Below are positions 1 through 9,352 of a stretch of 64,000 nucleotides of DNA, one piece after another. This DNA comes from Sphingobium cloacae. Its GTDB lineage: Bacteria > Pseudomonadota > Alphaproteobacteria > Sphingomonadales > Sphingomonadaceae. The notes beneath the pieces were generated by a model, which saw nothing but the letters and a program-made list of their open reading frames with translations, did not search any database and was not told where the DNA came from. The stretch's first letter is position 1; the number at the start of each line of letters is the position of its first letter. Location: assembly GCF_002355855.1 (NCBI RefSeq), contig NZ_AP017655.1, positions 62,001-126,000 on the forward strand. The letters run 5' to 3'. Position numbers and translations under genes: made by a program.

Positions 1-737
1 CGCTCGACGGCGTTGAGGAACTTGATGAACTCCTGGTGCCTGTGCTTGGGCATGCAGCGACCGACGACTGTGCCGTGGAGGACGTCGAGCGCGGCGAACA
101 GGGTGGTCGTGCCATTGCGTTTGTAGTCGTGCGTCATTGTTCCGCATTTGCCCGGCTTCAACGGCAGACCGGGTTGGGTTCGGTCGAGGGCCTGGATCTG
201 GCTCTTCTCGTCGATCGAGATGACGACGGCGTGAGCCGGCGGGGCCATGTAGAGACCGACGATGTCTTCGACCTTGGCGGCGAAGGCGGGGTCGCTCGAT
301 CTCTTGAAGGTTCGCAGACGGTGGGGTTGGAGGTGATGGACCTGCCAGATGCGCTGGACGGTTCGGAGCGAGACGCCGAAGGCTTTGGCCATTGCGCGGC
401 CGGTCCAATGGGTCACGGCACCGGGCGGTTCGGAGCAGGTCAACGCAACGATCCGTGCGACGACGGGCGCGGCGATCGGCGCCGTACCGGGCTTGCGCGT
501 CTTGTCGCGGAGAAGACCATCGACGCCTTCCTCAGCGAAGCGCTGTTGCCAGCGCCAGACCGCAGGTCGGCTGACGCCGGCGCGGCGGGCCACTTCGAGC
601 ACCGGCAAGCGGTCGCTGGAGAGCAGCACGATCCTGGCGCGCAGCACATGCTTGAGCGGGCAGTTGCGGTCGCCGACGATTTGTTCAAGCCGAGCACGGT
701 CGGCGGCGTTCAAGAGGATGTTGACGGTCTGGGCCAT
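1..737 (-). CDS. IS630 family transposase (3' part outside window)
   Basis: The frame opens with ATG at 737 and runs off the window edge, leaving about 245 of the 356 residues seen in the complete copy. The N-terminal half is a winged-helix/HTH DNA-binding region. The first catalytic Asp (SIDEKSQ) of the DDE nuclease is included, while the later Asp and Glu lie outside. It should catalyse cut-and-paste transposition at TA sites. Its long plus-strand antisense frames are shadows and are not annotated. Confidence 0.88.
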   Translation of the reverse strand, partial: MAQTVNILLNAADRARLEQIVGDRNCPLKHVLRARIVLLSSDRLPVLEVARRAGVSRPAVWRWQQRFAEEGVDGLLRDKTRKPGTAPIAAPVVARIVALTCSEPPGAVTHWTGRAMAKAFGVSLRTVQRIWQVHHLQPHRLRTFKRSSDPAFAAKVEDIVGLYMAPPAHAVVISIDEKSQIQALDRTQPGLPLKPGKCGTMTHDYKRNGTTTLFAALDVLHGTVVGRCMPKHRHQEFIKFLNAVE

Positions 738-796
738 GACGGGAGAGTCGCATGTCCTAGACGATTTGTGAATCTCCCGTCTGCGTCATTGCACTA
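1..796 (-). mobile_element. IS630-family element, cut by window edge
   Basis: This is a second copy of the IS630 element at 16631-17772, in the opposite orientation. Every stretch I could compare is identical. The visible end carries the terminal repeat CTAGTGCAATGACGCAG, read on the minus strand and ending in the CTAG at 794-797, consistent with IS630 insertion at a TA dinucleotide. About 350 bp of the element lie outside the window. It truncates the small secreted-protein gene at 786-923. Confidence 0.9.
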
Positions 797-923
797 GCGT
801 CCTCGCTCCACGCCGCCGCGTCGACGCAACTCGTTTCCGATCGGCATGGGCGATTGACGGAAGCGCGACGCTTGCGCCCAGCATCAGTATGGCCAGGACC
901 GAGGCCCGGAAACCATGCGTCAT
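786..923 (-). pseudogene. Small secreted protein, truncated by IS630
   Basis: Starting at ATG 923, the first 26 residues form a plausible Sec signal peptide (hydrophobic core SVLAILMLGASVALPS, cleavage near AHA). A short basic tail follows. The frame crosses into the IS630 terminal repeat at 796 and stops at 786, so the native C-terminus is lost. Its start overlaps the stop of the chimeric gene upstream (ATGA). No family recognised. Confidence 0.45.
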
Positions 924-1297
924 TCCGGCTGCGGCGTCTCGGCGGCTTTCTTGCGGGCACGGCGGATGTGCGCAGCCTTGGCGGGTTTGACGGCTTCCGG
1001 GCTTGGTCTGGCTACCGACGCTTTCGTTTCCGGTTTGTGGCCCAGGCCAATCGTCTTGGCCAAAGTGCTGCGCTGCTCGGTATAGCTGGGTGCGACCATC
1101 GGATAGGCGCCAGCGGCGTCCAATGCCCGATTGGAAATAGGAGCGGCCCGCAGTTCGGGCCGCATCCATTGGTTGATTTCCTGTCGGAAGAATATGGCTG
1201 TACCGAACAGGACTATCAGGAACAGCAACCACCCGGGCAGGAGACCCGCCCAGGTGTGAAGCTGCGCCATGGATTGCCGAAACCCCGGCCTTTTCAT
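920..1297 (-). pseudogene. Chimeric ORF: PepSY membrane protein N-terminus fused to MucR C-terminus
   Basis: This 125-residue frame joins two unrelated proteins. Residues 1-64 resemble the start of an iron-uptake-associated PepSY/TM protein (HTWAGLLPGWLLFLIVLFGT is a typical first membrane segment). From about residue 65 the sequence YPMVAPSYTEQRSTLAK matches the tail of MucR/Ros regulators; the MucR-like protein at 54429-54926 has YPMVAPNYAEQRRSLAK. The junction is near 1105. A deletion has probably fused the fourth gene of the iron operon to a distant mucR. The MucR zinc-binding region is missing, so neither parent function is expected. It follows the TonB receptor on the same strand. Confidence 0.7.
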
Positions 1298-1351
1298 CTC
1301 GCCACTTTCAAAATGGCCGGGGATGAGCGAGGCAGGGCGCTCCTATCCGGA

Positions 1352-3829
1352 TTACCATTTGTAAGTGAGTCGTCCGATTATGCTACGGACTTCGCCAATA
1401 TTACAGAATTCCAAAGCCGTGCACGATGCCACATAATATTTATCGAAGAGGTTGCGCGCATTGACGGCAAGGTTCCATCCGGAAAGGGCCGGACTTGCCT
1501 CACCCAGATCATAGTTGAACGCGGCATCGACAAGCGTAAATCCCGGAACCTTGAACGTATTGAGGGCATTTCCATATGTCGGGCCGACATAACGCGCGCC
1601 CATGCCAATTCGCACACCCTTGAACACACCTTCACGCTGGCTATAGTCGGCCCAAAGCGAAGCCAGATGCCTGGGCACGCGAGCGGGTGACATGCCCACA
1701 TAATCGACCCCGGCGGCATTTGGATTGTCCTTGGTCGTTTCGACTTCATTATAGGTATAGGCCGCAATGACATTAAGGCGGTCCGCTATCTTGACGGTCG
1801 TTTCGATTTCTACCCCGCGAGAGCGCTGCTCGCCTGTCTGAACGGTGTATCGCGTGTCATCCGGATCGACGGTCGAAACATTCTGTCGGCGCAGGTCGAA
1901 CAGCGAGATGGTGACAAGGTTGGGAGACCCTTCCGGCTGGAATTTCAGCCCGATTTCCCATTGCTTCGCTACCTCGGGATTGAATGGCGCGCTTCCCCTC
2001 GCCGGTGAGGTCGTGCCACTCACCGGCAGGAAAGATTCCGAATAACTTGCATAAGGCGCGAGGCCGTTGGGAAAGATGTAGGTCAGCCCTGCCCTGCCGG
2101 AGAAAGCCTTGTCCTTCTGCTTCGTGAGAACCCCAGTGCCGATATTGAGCGTGCGCTGCCTTGCCCAATCCTGTCGCCCGCCGATCGTCAATACCCAGCC
2201 ACCAGACCGGATCTGATCCTGGAAATACAGGCCGGTTTGATGGTTCGTCTGCCGCGTCTGGAAAGGGGCGCCGTAAACAGGTGCGATCGATTGACCGTAA
2301 ACGGGATCGTAGAGATCGATGCCGGATGCGGGCGCATCGATGCTCAGAACATTCGTGGTTCTGCGGATATAGTCCAACCCGAACAGGACGGTGTGCGAGA
2401 GAGCCCCTGTCCGGAATTCGCCGGTCATGGCGTTATCCGTCCCTATGCTGTCTCCTGTGATCTTTCGCAAATTGTAGGAACGCCCCACAGTGCGATTATT
2501 TGTGAGCAAGCCCAGCTTATAAAGCCATTGGAAATAATCGTCCGCATGGGAATAACGGACGGTCTGTTTGAAATTCCAATGATCGTTCAGGCGCTGTTTG
2601 AGTTCATAGGAGAAGGAATAGACTTCCATATCCCCGCGATCATAACCGGGTTCCCCCATGAACCTGCTGCGAGGAATACGGCCGTTGGGATTTGAACCAT
2701 CCATCGTCTGATAAGGAAATAACGGAAGGTAGAGGGAATGATCTTTCTGATAGGAAGCCTGCACTAGAAGGGATGTGGCCTCTCCGGGGTGCCAGGCGAT
2801 ACTGGGCGCAATATAAACCCTGTCGTCTTTCAGATAGTCGATTTGCTGGTCAAGATTGCGCGCCAATCCGACCAGACGATAGAGAAGGGCGCCATCGCTT
2901 GTGACCGGGCCACTAACGTCGAGCGTGCCCTCCAGCCTGTTTTGCGTTCCGGCAAGAATTGCAACCTCGCCCCGGCGGTCCTCTGTCGGACGCTTGGTCA
3001 CGAGGTTGATCAAGCCGCCCGGCGCATTCTGACCATAGAGAACGGATGAAGGCCCCTTCAAAATCTCTATACGTTCAAATCCATAGGGTTCCTGACTGAA
3101 ATAGGACGTCGTGGGCAGCAGACGCACGCCATCCACATAGAAATTTGACGTGAACTGCGAGAATCCACGGATGATCAGCGCGTCGTCTTTGGGATTTGCG
3201 CCCGCGAAGTTTGAACGAACGCCCGCAGTATAGCGCACGCTGTCATTGATGCTCTGCCCACCCTGGGCTTCGATCCTGTCCCGGGTGAGGATGGATATGG
3301 TTTGCGGAATTTCGAGGATCGAACTGTCCGTCTTGGACCCGGTAGCCGTCCGGGTGGCGACATAGCCTGTCACGGGGCCGGTGGCCGTCTCCGCTATGCC
3401 AGAGCCGCCACGGCCAGCGCCTTCCCCCTCGACCCGCACCGGCCCGAGCTGGATCGCGCCGTCCGCCGATTGCGGGGCGGGTTCCAGCGTGAAGATATTG
3501 GGGCCGGTCTGCCGGAAGGTTATGCCCGACCCGGCCAGAAGCCGGGAAAGCCCTTCAGCGACGCCGAAGCGTCCCTTCAGCCCCGCCGAATCGCGGCCCT
3601 GAGTCAGCGCCGCGTCATAGAGGATTTGCGCGCCGCCCTGTTCCCCGAAACTGTTGATTGCGTCAGCCAGCGAGCCAGCGGGAATGTCAAAAACATGGAC
3701 GGCCTGCGCCGCTGCCGCGCCGGGAAACGCGAATGCGGTCGTGGCAAGGCCTGTAGTGGTCAGAAGGATCGCCCCCAGCGCCGAGCGCAAGGGACGGATA
3801 TGGGCGGTTTGGCTATATTTGGAATTCAC
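1352..3829 (-). CDS. TonB-dependent siderophore receptor with STN signalling domain
   Basis: This 825-residue outer-membrane receptor is of the FecA/FpvA transducer type. Residues 1-42 are a signal peptide. A secretin/TonB N-terminal (STN) domain spans about 45-118 (VHVFDIPAGSLADAINSF) and would touch the anti-sigma factor in the periplasm. A plug domain follows (about 160-280, with RDRIEAQGGQSINDSVRYT), then a 22-strand-type barrel ending in an aromatic residue (LTYKW). It should import a ferric siderophore using TonB energy and report ligand binding to FecR. Gene order sigma-FecR-receptor on the minus strand supports cell-surface signalling. The siderophore cannot be told from sequence. Full length for the family. 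Confidence 0.93.
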   Translation of the reverse strand: MNSKYSQTAHIRPLRSALGAILLTTTGLATTAFAFPGAAAAQAVHVFDIPAGSLADAINSFGEQGGAQILYDAALTQGRDSAGLKGRFGVAEGLSRLLAGSGITFRQTGPNIFTLEPAPQSADGAIQLGPVRVEGEGAGRGGSGIAETATGPVTGYVATRTATGSKTDSSILEIPQTISILTRDRIEAQGGQSINDSVRYTAGVRSNFAGANPKDDALIIRGFSQFTSNFYVDGVRLLPTTSYFSQEPYGFERIEILKGPSSVLYGQNAPGGLINLVTKRPTEDRRGEVAILAGTQNRLEGTLDVSGPVTSDGALLYRLVGLARNLDQQIDYLKDDRVYIAPSIAWHPGEATSLLVQASYQKDHSLYLPLFPYQTMDGSNPNGRIPRSRFMGEPGYDRGDMEVYSFSYELKQRLNDHWNFKQTVRYSHADDYFQWLYKLGLLTNNRTVGRSYNLRKITGDSIGTDNAMTGEFRTGALSHTVLFGLDYIRRTTNVLSIDAPASGIDLYDPVYGQSIAPVYGAPFQTRQTNHQTGLYFQDQIRSGGWVLTIGGRQDWARQRTLNIGTGVLTKQKDKAFSGRAGLTYIFPNGLAPYASYSESFLPVSGTTSPARGSAPFNPEVAKQWEIGLKFQPEGSPNLVTISLFDLRRQNVSTVDPDDTRYTVQTGEQRSRGVEIETTVKIADRLNVIAAYTYNEVETTKDNPNAAGVDYVGMSPARVPRHLASLWADYSQREGVFKGVRIGMGARYVGPTYGNALNTFKVPGFTLVDAAFNYDLGEASPALSGWNLAVNARNLFDKYYVASCTALEFCNIGEVRSIIGRLTYKW

Positions 3830-3957
3830 GCTCCTGGTTCCCCCGAATCTGCAAAAAACTGTCGGGGCCTTTCGCTAATGCGAATTGCCCTCATTAATGC
3901 AGACTGCCGGGATCGCAATTTGGAAACCTGAAATAGGAAATTTTTTTCCAACGGCTG

Positions 3958-4917
3958 TCAGCAGTGGAGGAGAATCATCCGGTCGGTGAGCCGGGTCGAA
4001 CCAATCCCAAGCGTCCGCTGGATCATGTCGATCGTGCCCACGGGATCGCGCACGTCGAAGGTTCCGCTGACGGGGCGCTTCGCCAGATCGTCGCCGATCA
4101 CCCGGATATAGCCGCGATGATAGCGGCCCAATTCCGCCACGACCTCGCCCAGCGGACGGTTGACGACCCGCATGCGCCCTCTTGTCCATGCATCGGCATC
4201 GGCCACCGAAACGGGCCGGGAGGCGCCGAGACGGTCGGCGTCATAGTCGATCGCTTCGCCCTCGCGCAGCACGGCTGATTTCCGCGCCAGCGCGACGCGC
4301 ACGCTATGTTCCGTCACGGTGACGCGCGCGCCGTCGCCAAGCTGGCGGACGATGAAGCGCGTTCCCAGCGCCGTGCTGGCGCCCTTCCCCGCCTTCACGG
4401 AGAAGGGGTGGGCGGGATCGGGCGCGACCTGAAACGCGGCCTCCCCCTTCAACAGCGTCACCGTTCGCCCATCGGGCGCGAACGCTATGGCGCTGCCGGT
4501 GTTGAGCATCGCGGTCGAGCCATCGGGAAGCCTGATTTCCCTGATCTCGCCCGTCGCGGTCATGACGTCGGCCCGCCAGCGTGTCGGCAGGTCGCTCTCG
4601 ACGGCGATGAACAGGGCGAGGCTGGCCGCAATCGCCGCGCCGATCCATTGCCGCCTGTGGCCGCGCGCCGGTTGCATCCGCCGCCCCGGTTCGCGACGCG
4701 CCGGGCGAGGGATCGGGGCGAGCATCGGCGCATCCATGGACTGCCAGACGGCCGCCGCCCTCTCGAACGCGCGGGCGTGCCGCGGATCGGCCGCAAGCCA
4801 TTGCCGAAAGCGGGCTTCATCCTGCGCCGTCATGTCGCCCGATTCGCGCTCGGCGAACCATTGCGCCGCTTGCCTGTTGACCTGCTTCGGGATTGGCCGC
4901 TCTCCACCCATCGTCAT
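3958..4917 (-). CDS. FecR family anti-sigma factor
   Basis: The 319-residue inner-membrane regulator has a cytoplasmic N-terminal DUF4880 segment (AAQWFAERESGDMTAQDEARF) that binds the sigma factor. One membrane helix lies near residues 88-105 (WIGAAIAASLALFIAV). The periplasmic FecR domain (about 115-210, TGEIREIRLPDGSTAMLN) and a C-terminal STN-like domain follow. It would hold the ECF sigma factor inactive until the receptor at 1352-3829 signals. It sits between the sigma and receptor genes, with 129 bp before the receptor start. ATG at 4917 and 4911 are both possible starts. Confidence 0.93.
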   Translation of the reverse strand: MTMGGERPIPKQVNRQAAQWFAERESGDMTAQDEARFRQWLAADPRHARAFERAAAVWQSMDAPMLAPIPRPARREPGRRMQPARGHRRQWIGAAIAASLALFIAVESDLPTRWRADVMTATGEIREIRLPDGSTAMLNTGSAIAFAPDGRTVTLLKGEAAFQVAPDPAHPFSVKAGKGASTALGTRFIVRQLGDGARVTVTEHSVRVALARKSAVLREGEAIDYDADRLGASRPVSVADADAWTRGRMRVVNRPLGEVVAELGRYHRGYIRVIGDDLAKRPVSGTFDVRDPVGTIDMIQRTLGIGSTRLTDRMILLHC

Positions 4918-5007
4918 TTCTCCGCCAGCGAAGCGCCGTTTGCGCTCAGCCTGCTCTCACTTCTTATGACGACCGAAGAGGGAAAATGGAAACCTGTCCG
5001 CCCGGAT

Positions 5008-5517
5008 TCATTCATCCGTATCGAGCCGATCGAGGCAATGCGCCATGGCTTGCGCGATATAGCGCGTCACCATCTGGCGGCTGATTCCAAGGCGGGATGC
5101 GATTTCACTTGCGGTCAGGCCCTCGACGCGGCGCATGTGGAGAATCGTGCGGCACCGGGGCGACAATTCCCGCACCGCCGATTGCACCAGCCCCAGGGCC
5201 TCGCGATCGAGCAGCATCCTTTCCGCCAGCGGGCTTTCATCCGCCACGTCCTCGGAAAGCGGCCCGTCCTCGAACAACGCGTCATGACGGCGCTCGGCCT
5301 TCGCGCGGTCCACGGCAAGGTTGGTGGCCAGCCTGAACAGATAGGCCCGCTTGTTGCTGATAGGCGGATCATCCTCGACCTGCTGGACGCGGAACCACAG
5401 GCTTTGTGTCACGTCCTCGGCCGCCGGAACACTACCGACGATGCGCTGCACGAGCCGCACAAGCGAAGCGCGCTCGGCGAGCAACAGGCGAGTCAAGGCA
5501 ACGGCGTTCGTCGTCAT
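5008..5517 (-). CDS. ECF sigma-70 factor, FecI-like
   Basis: The 169-residue sigma factor has region 2 (residues 10-75, with YLFRLATNLAVDRAKAERR) and region 4 (about 108-160, LSPRCRTILHMRRVEGLTA, SRLGISRQMVTRYIAQAM). I chose the internal Met at 5517 (MTTNAVALTRLL) because the frame upstream to 5616 has no sigma-like sequence. It should direct RNA polymerase to the downstream receptor gene under iron limitation. It is the first gene of the minus-strand FecIRA-type unit, 90 bp from FecR. Confidence 0.92.
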   Translation of the reverse strand: MTTNAVALTRLLLAERASLVRLVQRIVGSVPAAEDVTQSLWFRVQQVEDDPPISNKRAYLFRLATNLAVDRAKAERRHDALFEDGPLSEDVADESPLAERMLLDREALGLVQSAVRELSPRCRTILHMRRVEGLTASEIASRLGISRQMVTRYIAQAMAHCLDRLDTDE

Positions 5518-5624
5518 CGCCAAGGCCTTAGCGCAGCTTGAGAACCATTCGCAACAACTGGGAGTAACTATGTAGAGAATATCCCGTGGTGAAAATACTC
5601 TGCGTGGCGATGCCATGCCCGCCC

Positions 5625-5741
5625 ATGGACATACGGGACATGTTGGCGCGGAACATCAAGCGCTCCCGGCTTGAACGGGGATTGTCGCAGGAGGAACTTG
5701 CCCGCCGGGCAGGATCGACCGCACCTGCATCAGCGCGCTGA
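5625..5741 (+). pseudogene. Xre-family HTH regulator fragment, frameshifted
   Basis: The frame opens MDIRDMLARNIKRSRLERGL and continues SQEELARRAG, a textbook Xre helix-turn-helix start. After RAG the expected IDRTCISAL appears in another frame, so one base (probably a C) is missing near 5713. The sequence then ends in IS1595 territory. It is divergent from the sigma-factor gene. Non-functional. Confidence 0.7.
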
Positions 5742-5838
5742 CTTCCGGCCAGCCTCCGGCATCGCAATTGTCAATTGACTCATAAATGATCCCGTTTATC
5801 CCTTTGACGCATGTATGATGTTCTGCCATTAAGATGGC

Positions 5839-6567
5839 ATGAGCAAGAAAAGCCCTTCCGCCACTCCTGAGTTCTCGGTTCGCGAGTTCTTCCAGCGGTT
5901 CCCCGATAATGATGCCTGTATCGCGCACATCATGCAGGTGCGGTTCGGCGGCACGCGCTTTGAGTGCAGCGCCTGCGGCAAGGAAGCCACGCATCACAAG
6001 CTGGCAACCCGCCGCACGTTCGTCTGCGCCAACTGCGGTCATCATGTGAACCCGACCGCCGGCACGATCCTGCATGACACGCGCACGCCGCTGGTTTCGT
6101 GGTTCTACGCCATGTATCTGTTCTGCACGACGCGCCATGGCGTGAGCGGTAAGGAACTCCAGCGCCAGCTTGGCGTGACCTACAAGACCGCTTATCGCAT
6201 CGGGCAGCAAATCCGCGACCTGACCGCCAAGGCGCAGTCCTTTGACGCGCTGCTGGCCGGTCACGTCGAACTGGACGAAGCCTATGTCGGCGGTCGCCGT
6301 TCGGGCGGCAAGCGCGGTCGCGGCGCTCCGGGTAAGACGATCGTCATGGGCCTGGCCGAACGCGGCGGCAACATGAAGGCTGTCGTTATTCCCAACGTCA
6401 AGAAGGACACGCTGCGCGGCGTGGTGCTGGACAATGTGGAAGCGGGTTCGGTCGTCTCGACCGACGAACTCTACAGCTAAAACTTACTGACCGGCGACGG
6501 CTTCGAGCATGGCCGCGTGAGCCACGGGAAGGGTGAGTATGCGGTTTACGTGAAGCGCTTGGGGTTG
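5839..6567 (+). pseudogene. IS1595 family transposase, nonsense mutation and 3' truncation
   Basis: The N-terminal zinc ribbon (CSACGK ... CANCGHH) and the DDE start (HVELDEAYVGGRR) identify an ISXO2/IS1595-type transposase. The open frame stops at TAA 6478 after STDELYS, where family members read Tyr. The homology continues in frame after the stop (LLTGDGFEHGRVSHGKGEY), so this is a point nonsense mutation. The 3' end is then replaced by the IS3 element. Inactive. Confidence 0.85.
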
Positions 6568-6584
6568 GTGGTTCAGGTCGAGCG

Positions 6585-7430
6585 TTAGCTTCCGACTTGC
6601 ATTGACCCCATGGGGTCAATGCAAAAACTTGATCCGGCAAGGTATTCCGCCGGGGTCAGATTGCCAAGAGCCGAGTGAGGACGGCTAACGTTATAGTCCA
6701 TCCTCCAGGCCTCGATCAGCCGCCTGGCCTCGGGGATCGAGGCGAACCAGTGGATGTTCAGGCATTCATCCCGCAACGATCCGTTGAACGTCTCGATATA
6801 CGCATTATCCGTTGGTTTTCCGGGCCGGCTGAAGTCGATCCGAACGCCATGGTGGTAAGCCCACAGATCAACGAGACGACCGGTAAATTCTGCGCCATTG
6901 TCGGCAAAAAGATACTTTGGCGCTCTGCGCTGGCGCACGAGGCGATTGAGAACTTCAGCGACATTCTCTCCGCGCAGGCGCTGCCCCACCTCAATCGCCA
7001 GGGCCTCCCGGCTGAACACATCGACCACCGTCAACATCCGGAACTTCTGCCCGCTACTCAACTGGTCATGGACAAAATCCAGGCTCCAGGCCTCGTTCGG
7101 GCGTTGTGGTTTACACCGCGCCTCCCGATGCACGACCATCTTGCGTCGGCGCGGCTGCTTCGTGCGCAAAACCAGGCCTTCCTCGCGGTAAAGCCGGTAG
7201 ACAACGTTCCGCCCAATCTGCCAACCTTCGCGCTTCAGCATTACATGCACACGCCGATAACCGTACCGGATCCGTGTCGCGACGATCTCGTGCATCCGTT
7301 GCCGAACCGCCGTGCGCGGGTCTCGCATACTCGGCTTGCGCTGGGTCGAGCGATGCTGCGTCGTGACAAGGCAGGCCCGGCGCTCGCTGTAACCGTGCGA
7401 CGACACGACATAAGCTACAACTTCCTTCAT
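6585..7430 (-). CDS. IS3 family transposase OrfB (integrase core)
   Basis: 281 residues with the rve-type DDE core: AWSLDFVHDQL (D), LFADNGAEFTG (D), and the Glu in DNAYIETFNGSLRDECL. An HTH_21-like region precedes it (RYGYRRVHVMLKREGW). It is normally made as an OrfAB fusion by -1 slippage. A run of seven A on the coding strand lies at 7448-7454, in the OrfA/OrfB overlap. Confidence 0.9.
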   Translation of the reverse strand: MKEVVAYVVSSHGYSERRACLVTTQHRSTQRKPSMRDPRTAVRQRMHEIVATRIRYGYRRVHVMLKREGWQIGRNVVYRLYREEGLVLRTKQPRRRKMVVHREARCKPQRPNEAWSLDFVHDQLSSGQKFRMLTVVDVFSREALAIEVGQRLRGENVAEVLNRLVRQRRAPKYLFADNGAEFTGRLVDLWAYHHGVRIDFSRPGKPTDNAYIETFNGSLRDECLNIHWFASIPEARRLIEAWRMDYNVSRPHSALGNLTPAEYLAGSSFCIDPMGSMQVGS

Positions 7431-7708
7431 GAGCGCTGGCCGGGGAATTTTTTTGACAAGACATCCTGCAATACTGCCTTGTCGAGGCTCAACTCAGCGA
7501 CCAGCTTCTTGAGCCGCGCGTTCTCCTCCACGACCTGCTTTAGCTCGCGGACCTGATCCGATTCCAGGCCACCATATTGCCGCTTCCAGCGGTAAAAGGT
7601 TTGTTCGGTTATCCCGATCTGCCGGATCAAATCCGCTACCGGCAAGCCCAACTCCGCTCGCTTCAACACCGCCACGATCTGCTCTGTAGAAAACCTCTGC
7701 TTCTTCAT
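7427..7708 (-). CDS. IS3 family transposase OrfA (HTH)
   Basis: The 93-residue DNA-binding subunit starts MKKQRFSTEQIVAVLKRAEL and has an HTH (GITEQTFYRWKRQYGG) plus a leucine-zipper-like tail (LKQVVEENARLKKLVAELSLD). I prefer the ATG at 7708 because a GAGGAG Shine-Dalgarno sits 8-9 bases upstream; a GTG at 7717 is the alternative. It overlaps OrfB and carries the slippery A7 site near its end. Confidence 0.88.
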   Translation of the reverse strand: MKKQRFSTEQIVAVLKRAELGLPVADLIRQIGITEQTFYRWKRQYGGLESDQVRELKQVVEENARLKKLVAELSLDKAVLQDVLSKKFPGQRS

Positions 7709-7811
7709 CGACGTCACTCCTCAAAAGGGAAAATCCGTCGGAAATACTAACTTTGCAACTGGACCACTTTCGCCGTGTCACCTCACCACGCTTTCATCAT
7801 CCGATAGTACT

Positions 7812-8708
7812 TTATATCGGAGGCCGTCGGGTCTGTCTTACCTTCAGCGTGGAACGCGATGTAGGTACCCGCTGCTTCCTTCTATGGTCAAACCAAATCG
7901 CCTTGCGTGTCCGCTCCGACGACGCTTCGTCTTTGCGCCGAATGATCAGACGTGCCCCGAATGTCGAATCGCCGGGCGCTCCTCGCTTACGGCCGGAGTG
8001 ATCGACCAGCACCTCGTGTTCGGCTATTTGTCCCGGCTGCATTCCTGCGTAAAGCGCGTTCCAGTCCAGCCGCGCGCCGTTCGGTGTCAGCAATCGGATT
8101 GTCGACCAGCCGATCCGCATGATGAAGTCCGCGCCCATCTCGCGCACATGTAGCAATCCCGGCGTCCGGGCATATCCTCGGTCCGCCAAGACGAGATCGC
8201 CCTTCTCAAATGTGTGGCGCGACAAGCTCTCACCACCGTGCGTATCGCTGATCTCAAGTTGGCTGAATCGCCCTTCTGCTGGATCGTATGTTGCGTATAG
8301 CCGCCAGTTCGTGCCGCCCTTGCCCGACGATCGGATCACGCTGCCGTCCACTACCCGCAGCCGTCGCGCAGCATGCCGGCCGCGGATATTGTCGTTGAGC
8401 AAGGATGCGGCAACATGGCTCAGCCAGTCACTTGCCCCTTTAAGGCGCTTCAACAGCCCGACATCCGACAAATGCGCAATATCGCATCCAGCCGCCCATG
8501 CCGCTGCAGACCGTAGACTCATCCCGCCCGGCCCATAGGCCAACGCCAGTCGAAGCATAGTCGCGCCATCCCGCACTACCCGCCTGCGCTTCAAAGCGCC
8601 ATATTCTCGCGCGCTTTGATCGAGATCCAGATTGGCCGGCAAACGCGACAGCAAATCACGCCATGCAATGTCGGAATAGGGATGGGTGTTTGAGTCCATC
8701 CTCCTCAT
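7812..8708 (-). pseudogene. IS4 family transposase, C-terminal truncation
   Basis: About 298 residues. The first two catalytic aspartates are in place (RVVDGSVIRSSG and LADRGYARTPGLL). Homology stops around residue 268 (ERTRKAI), before the Y-(2)-R-(3)-E-(6)-K motif that carries the catalytic Glu. The last 30 residues look like random sequence. The usual length is about 430-450 residues, so it is inactive. The IS3 element lies directly beyond. Confidence 0.8.
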
Positions 8709-8872
8709 GAATCACAGACCGATTCCTGCCGTCCATCGCAAAGTTAGCGCTTATGGGAAGGCTTTCCCCTCCAGCGAAGTCGATGAGCCGCGTCGCCCCG
8801 TCCCCGCCATGACGAAGATCGCGAACGCTAGTGCCTCCTTTCACCATATGTTAACCATCCCGCGATAGCCCT

Positions 8873-9349
8873 ATGATTATGTCTATCACGGGAATCAGCG
8901 GTTACATGCCGGGAGCTTTCAACCGGCAAATTGCCGATCCGGGCCGCGCAAGCGGGGCCGCTTTTAGTGAAGCTCTTGCCACCGCCAATAATCAGGCCGT
9001 CGTATCGCCTAGCGAAAGTGATGCTACGGCTCCCGCCGTTCGGACGTTCACGACAGAGAAGGGCACCGTCTGGACTATAACCGATATTGCGGCGTCTCTC
9101 ACCGATAGCGACAAGCGCATTTTGGGATGGCCCTCTACCGACCCGGCGACCGGAATGCTTGCGGCCATGGTTGCTCAAGACCGTAATGACGGTTTCCTCA
9201 ACGGTCCCATGACGAACGACTACATTGTCGGCAATCCTGCCAAGGGCATACCCGGCCTTGTGGACCGCCAACCCAGCGCGGTTATGACACAAGAGCGGGT
9301 AGCGGCGCTGCTGGATCGCTTGTCGCAAGGCGTATCTCGCTTCGCTTGA
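8873..9349 (+). CDS. Hypothetical protein (158 aa)
   Basis: No family recognised. It is a soluble-looking protein without signal peptide or membrane helix. The N-terminal half is small-residue rich (SITGISGYMPGAFNRQ), and a more structured part follows (WTITDIAASLTDSDKRILGW). ATG at 8873 or 8879 could start it. GC-rich third positions support real coding. It is flanked by the IS4 scrap and a convergent pseudogene. Confidence 0.6.
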   Translation: MIMSITGISGYMPGAFNRQIADPGRASGAAFSEALATANNQAVVSPSESDATAPAVRTFTTEKGTVWTITDIAASLTDSDKRILGWPSTDPATGMLAAMVAQDRNDGFLNGPMTNDYIVGNPAKGIPGLVDRQPSAVMTQERVAALLDRLSQGVSRFA

Positions 9350-9352
9350 GGC

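Larger units (their letters stand above)
6568..7767 (-). mobile_element. IS3-family element (IS407-like group), apparently complete
   Basis: About 1.2 kb with two overlapping reading frames. Imperfect inverted ends are visible: GTGGTTCAGG... at 6568 and, on the other strand, GTGGTCCAGT... from 7767, both leading to TTCCGAC about 25 bases in. I found no convincing target duplication, so the exact ends are estimates. It interrupts the IS1595 remnant on one side and abuts a decayed IS4 on the other. Confidence 0.75.

Noticed and set aside
36..797. Long plus-strand frame (253 aa) over the IS630 copy
   Set aside because: It is the antisense of the transposase, and the same shadow occurs over the complete copy at 16.6-17.5 kb.
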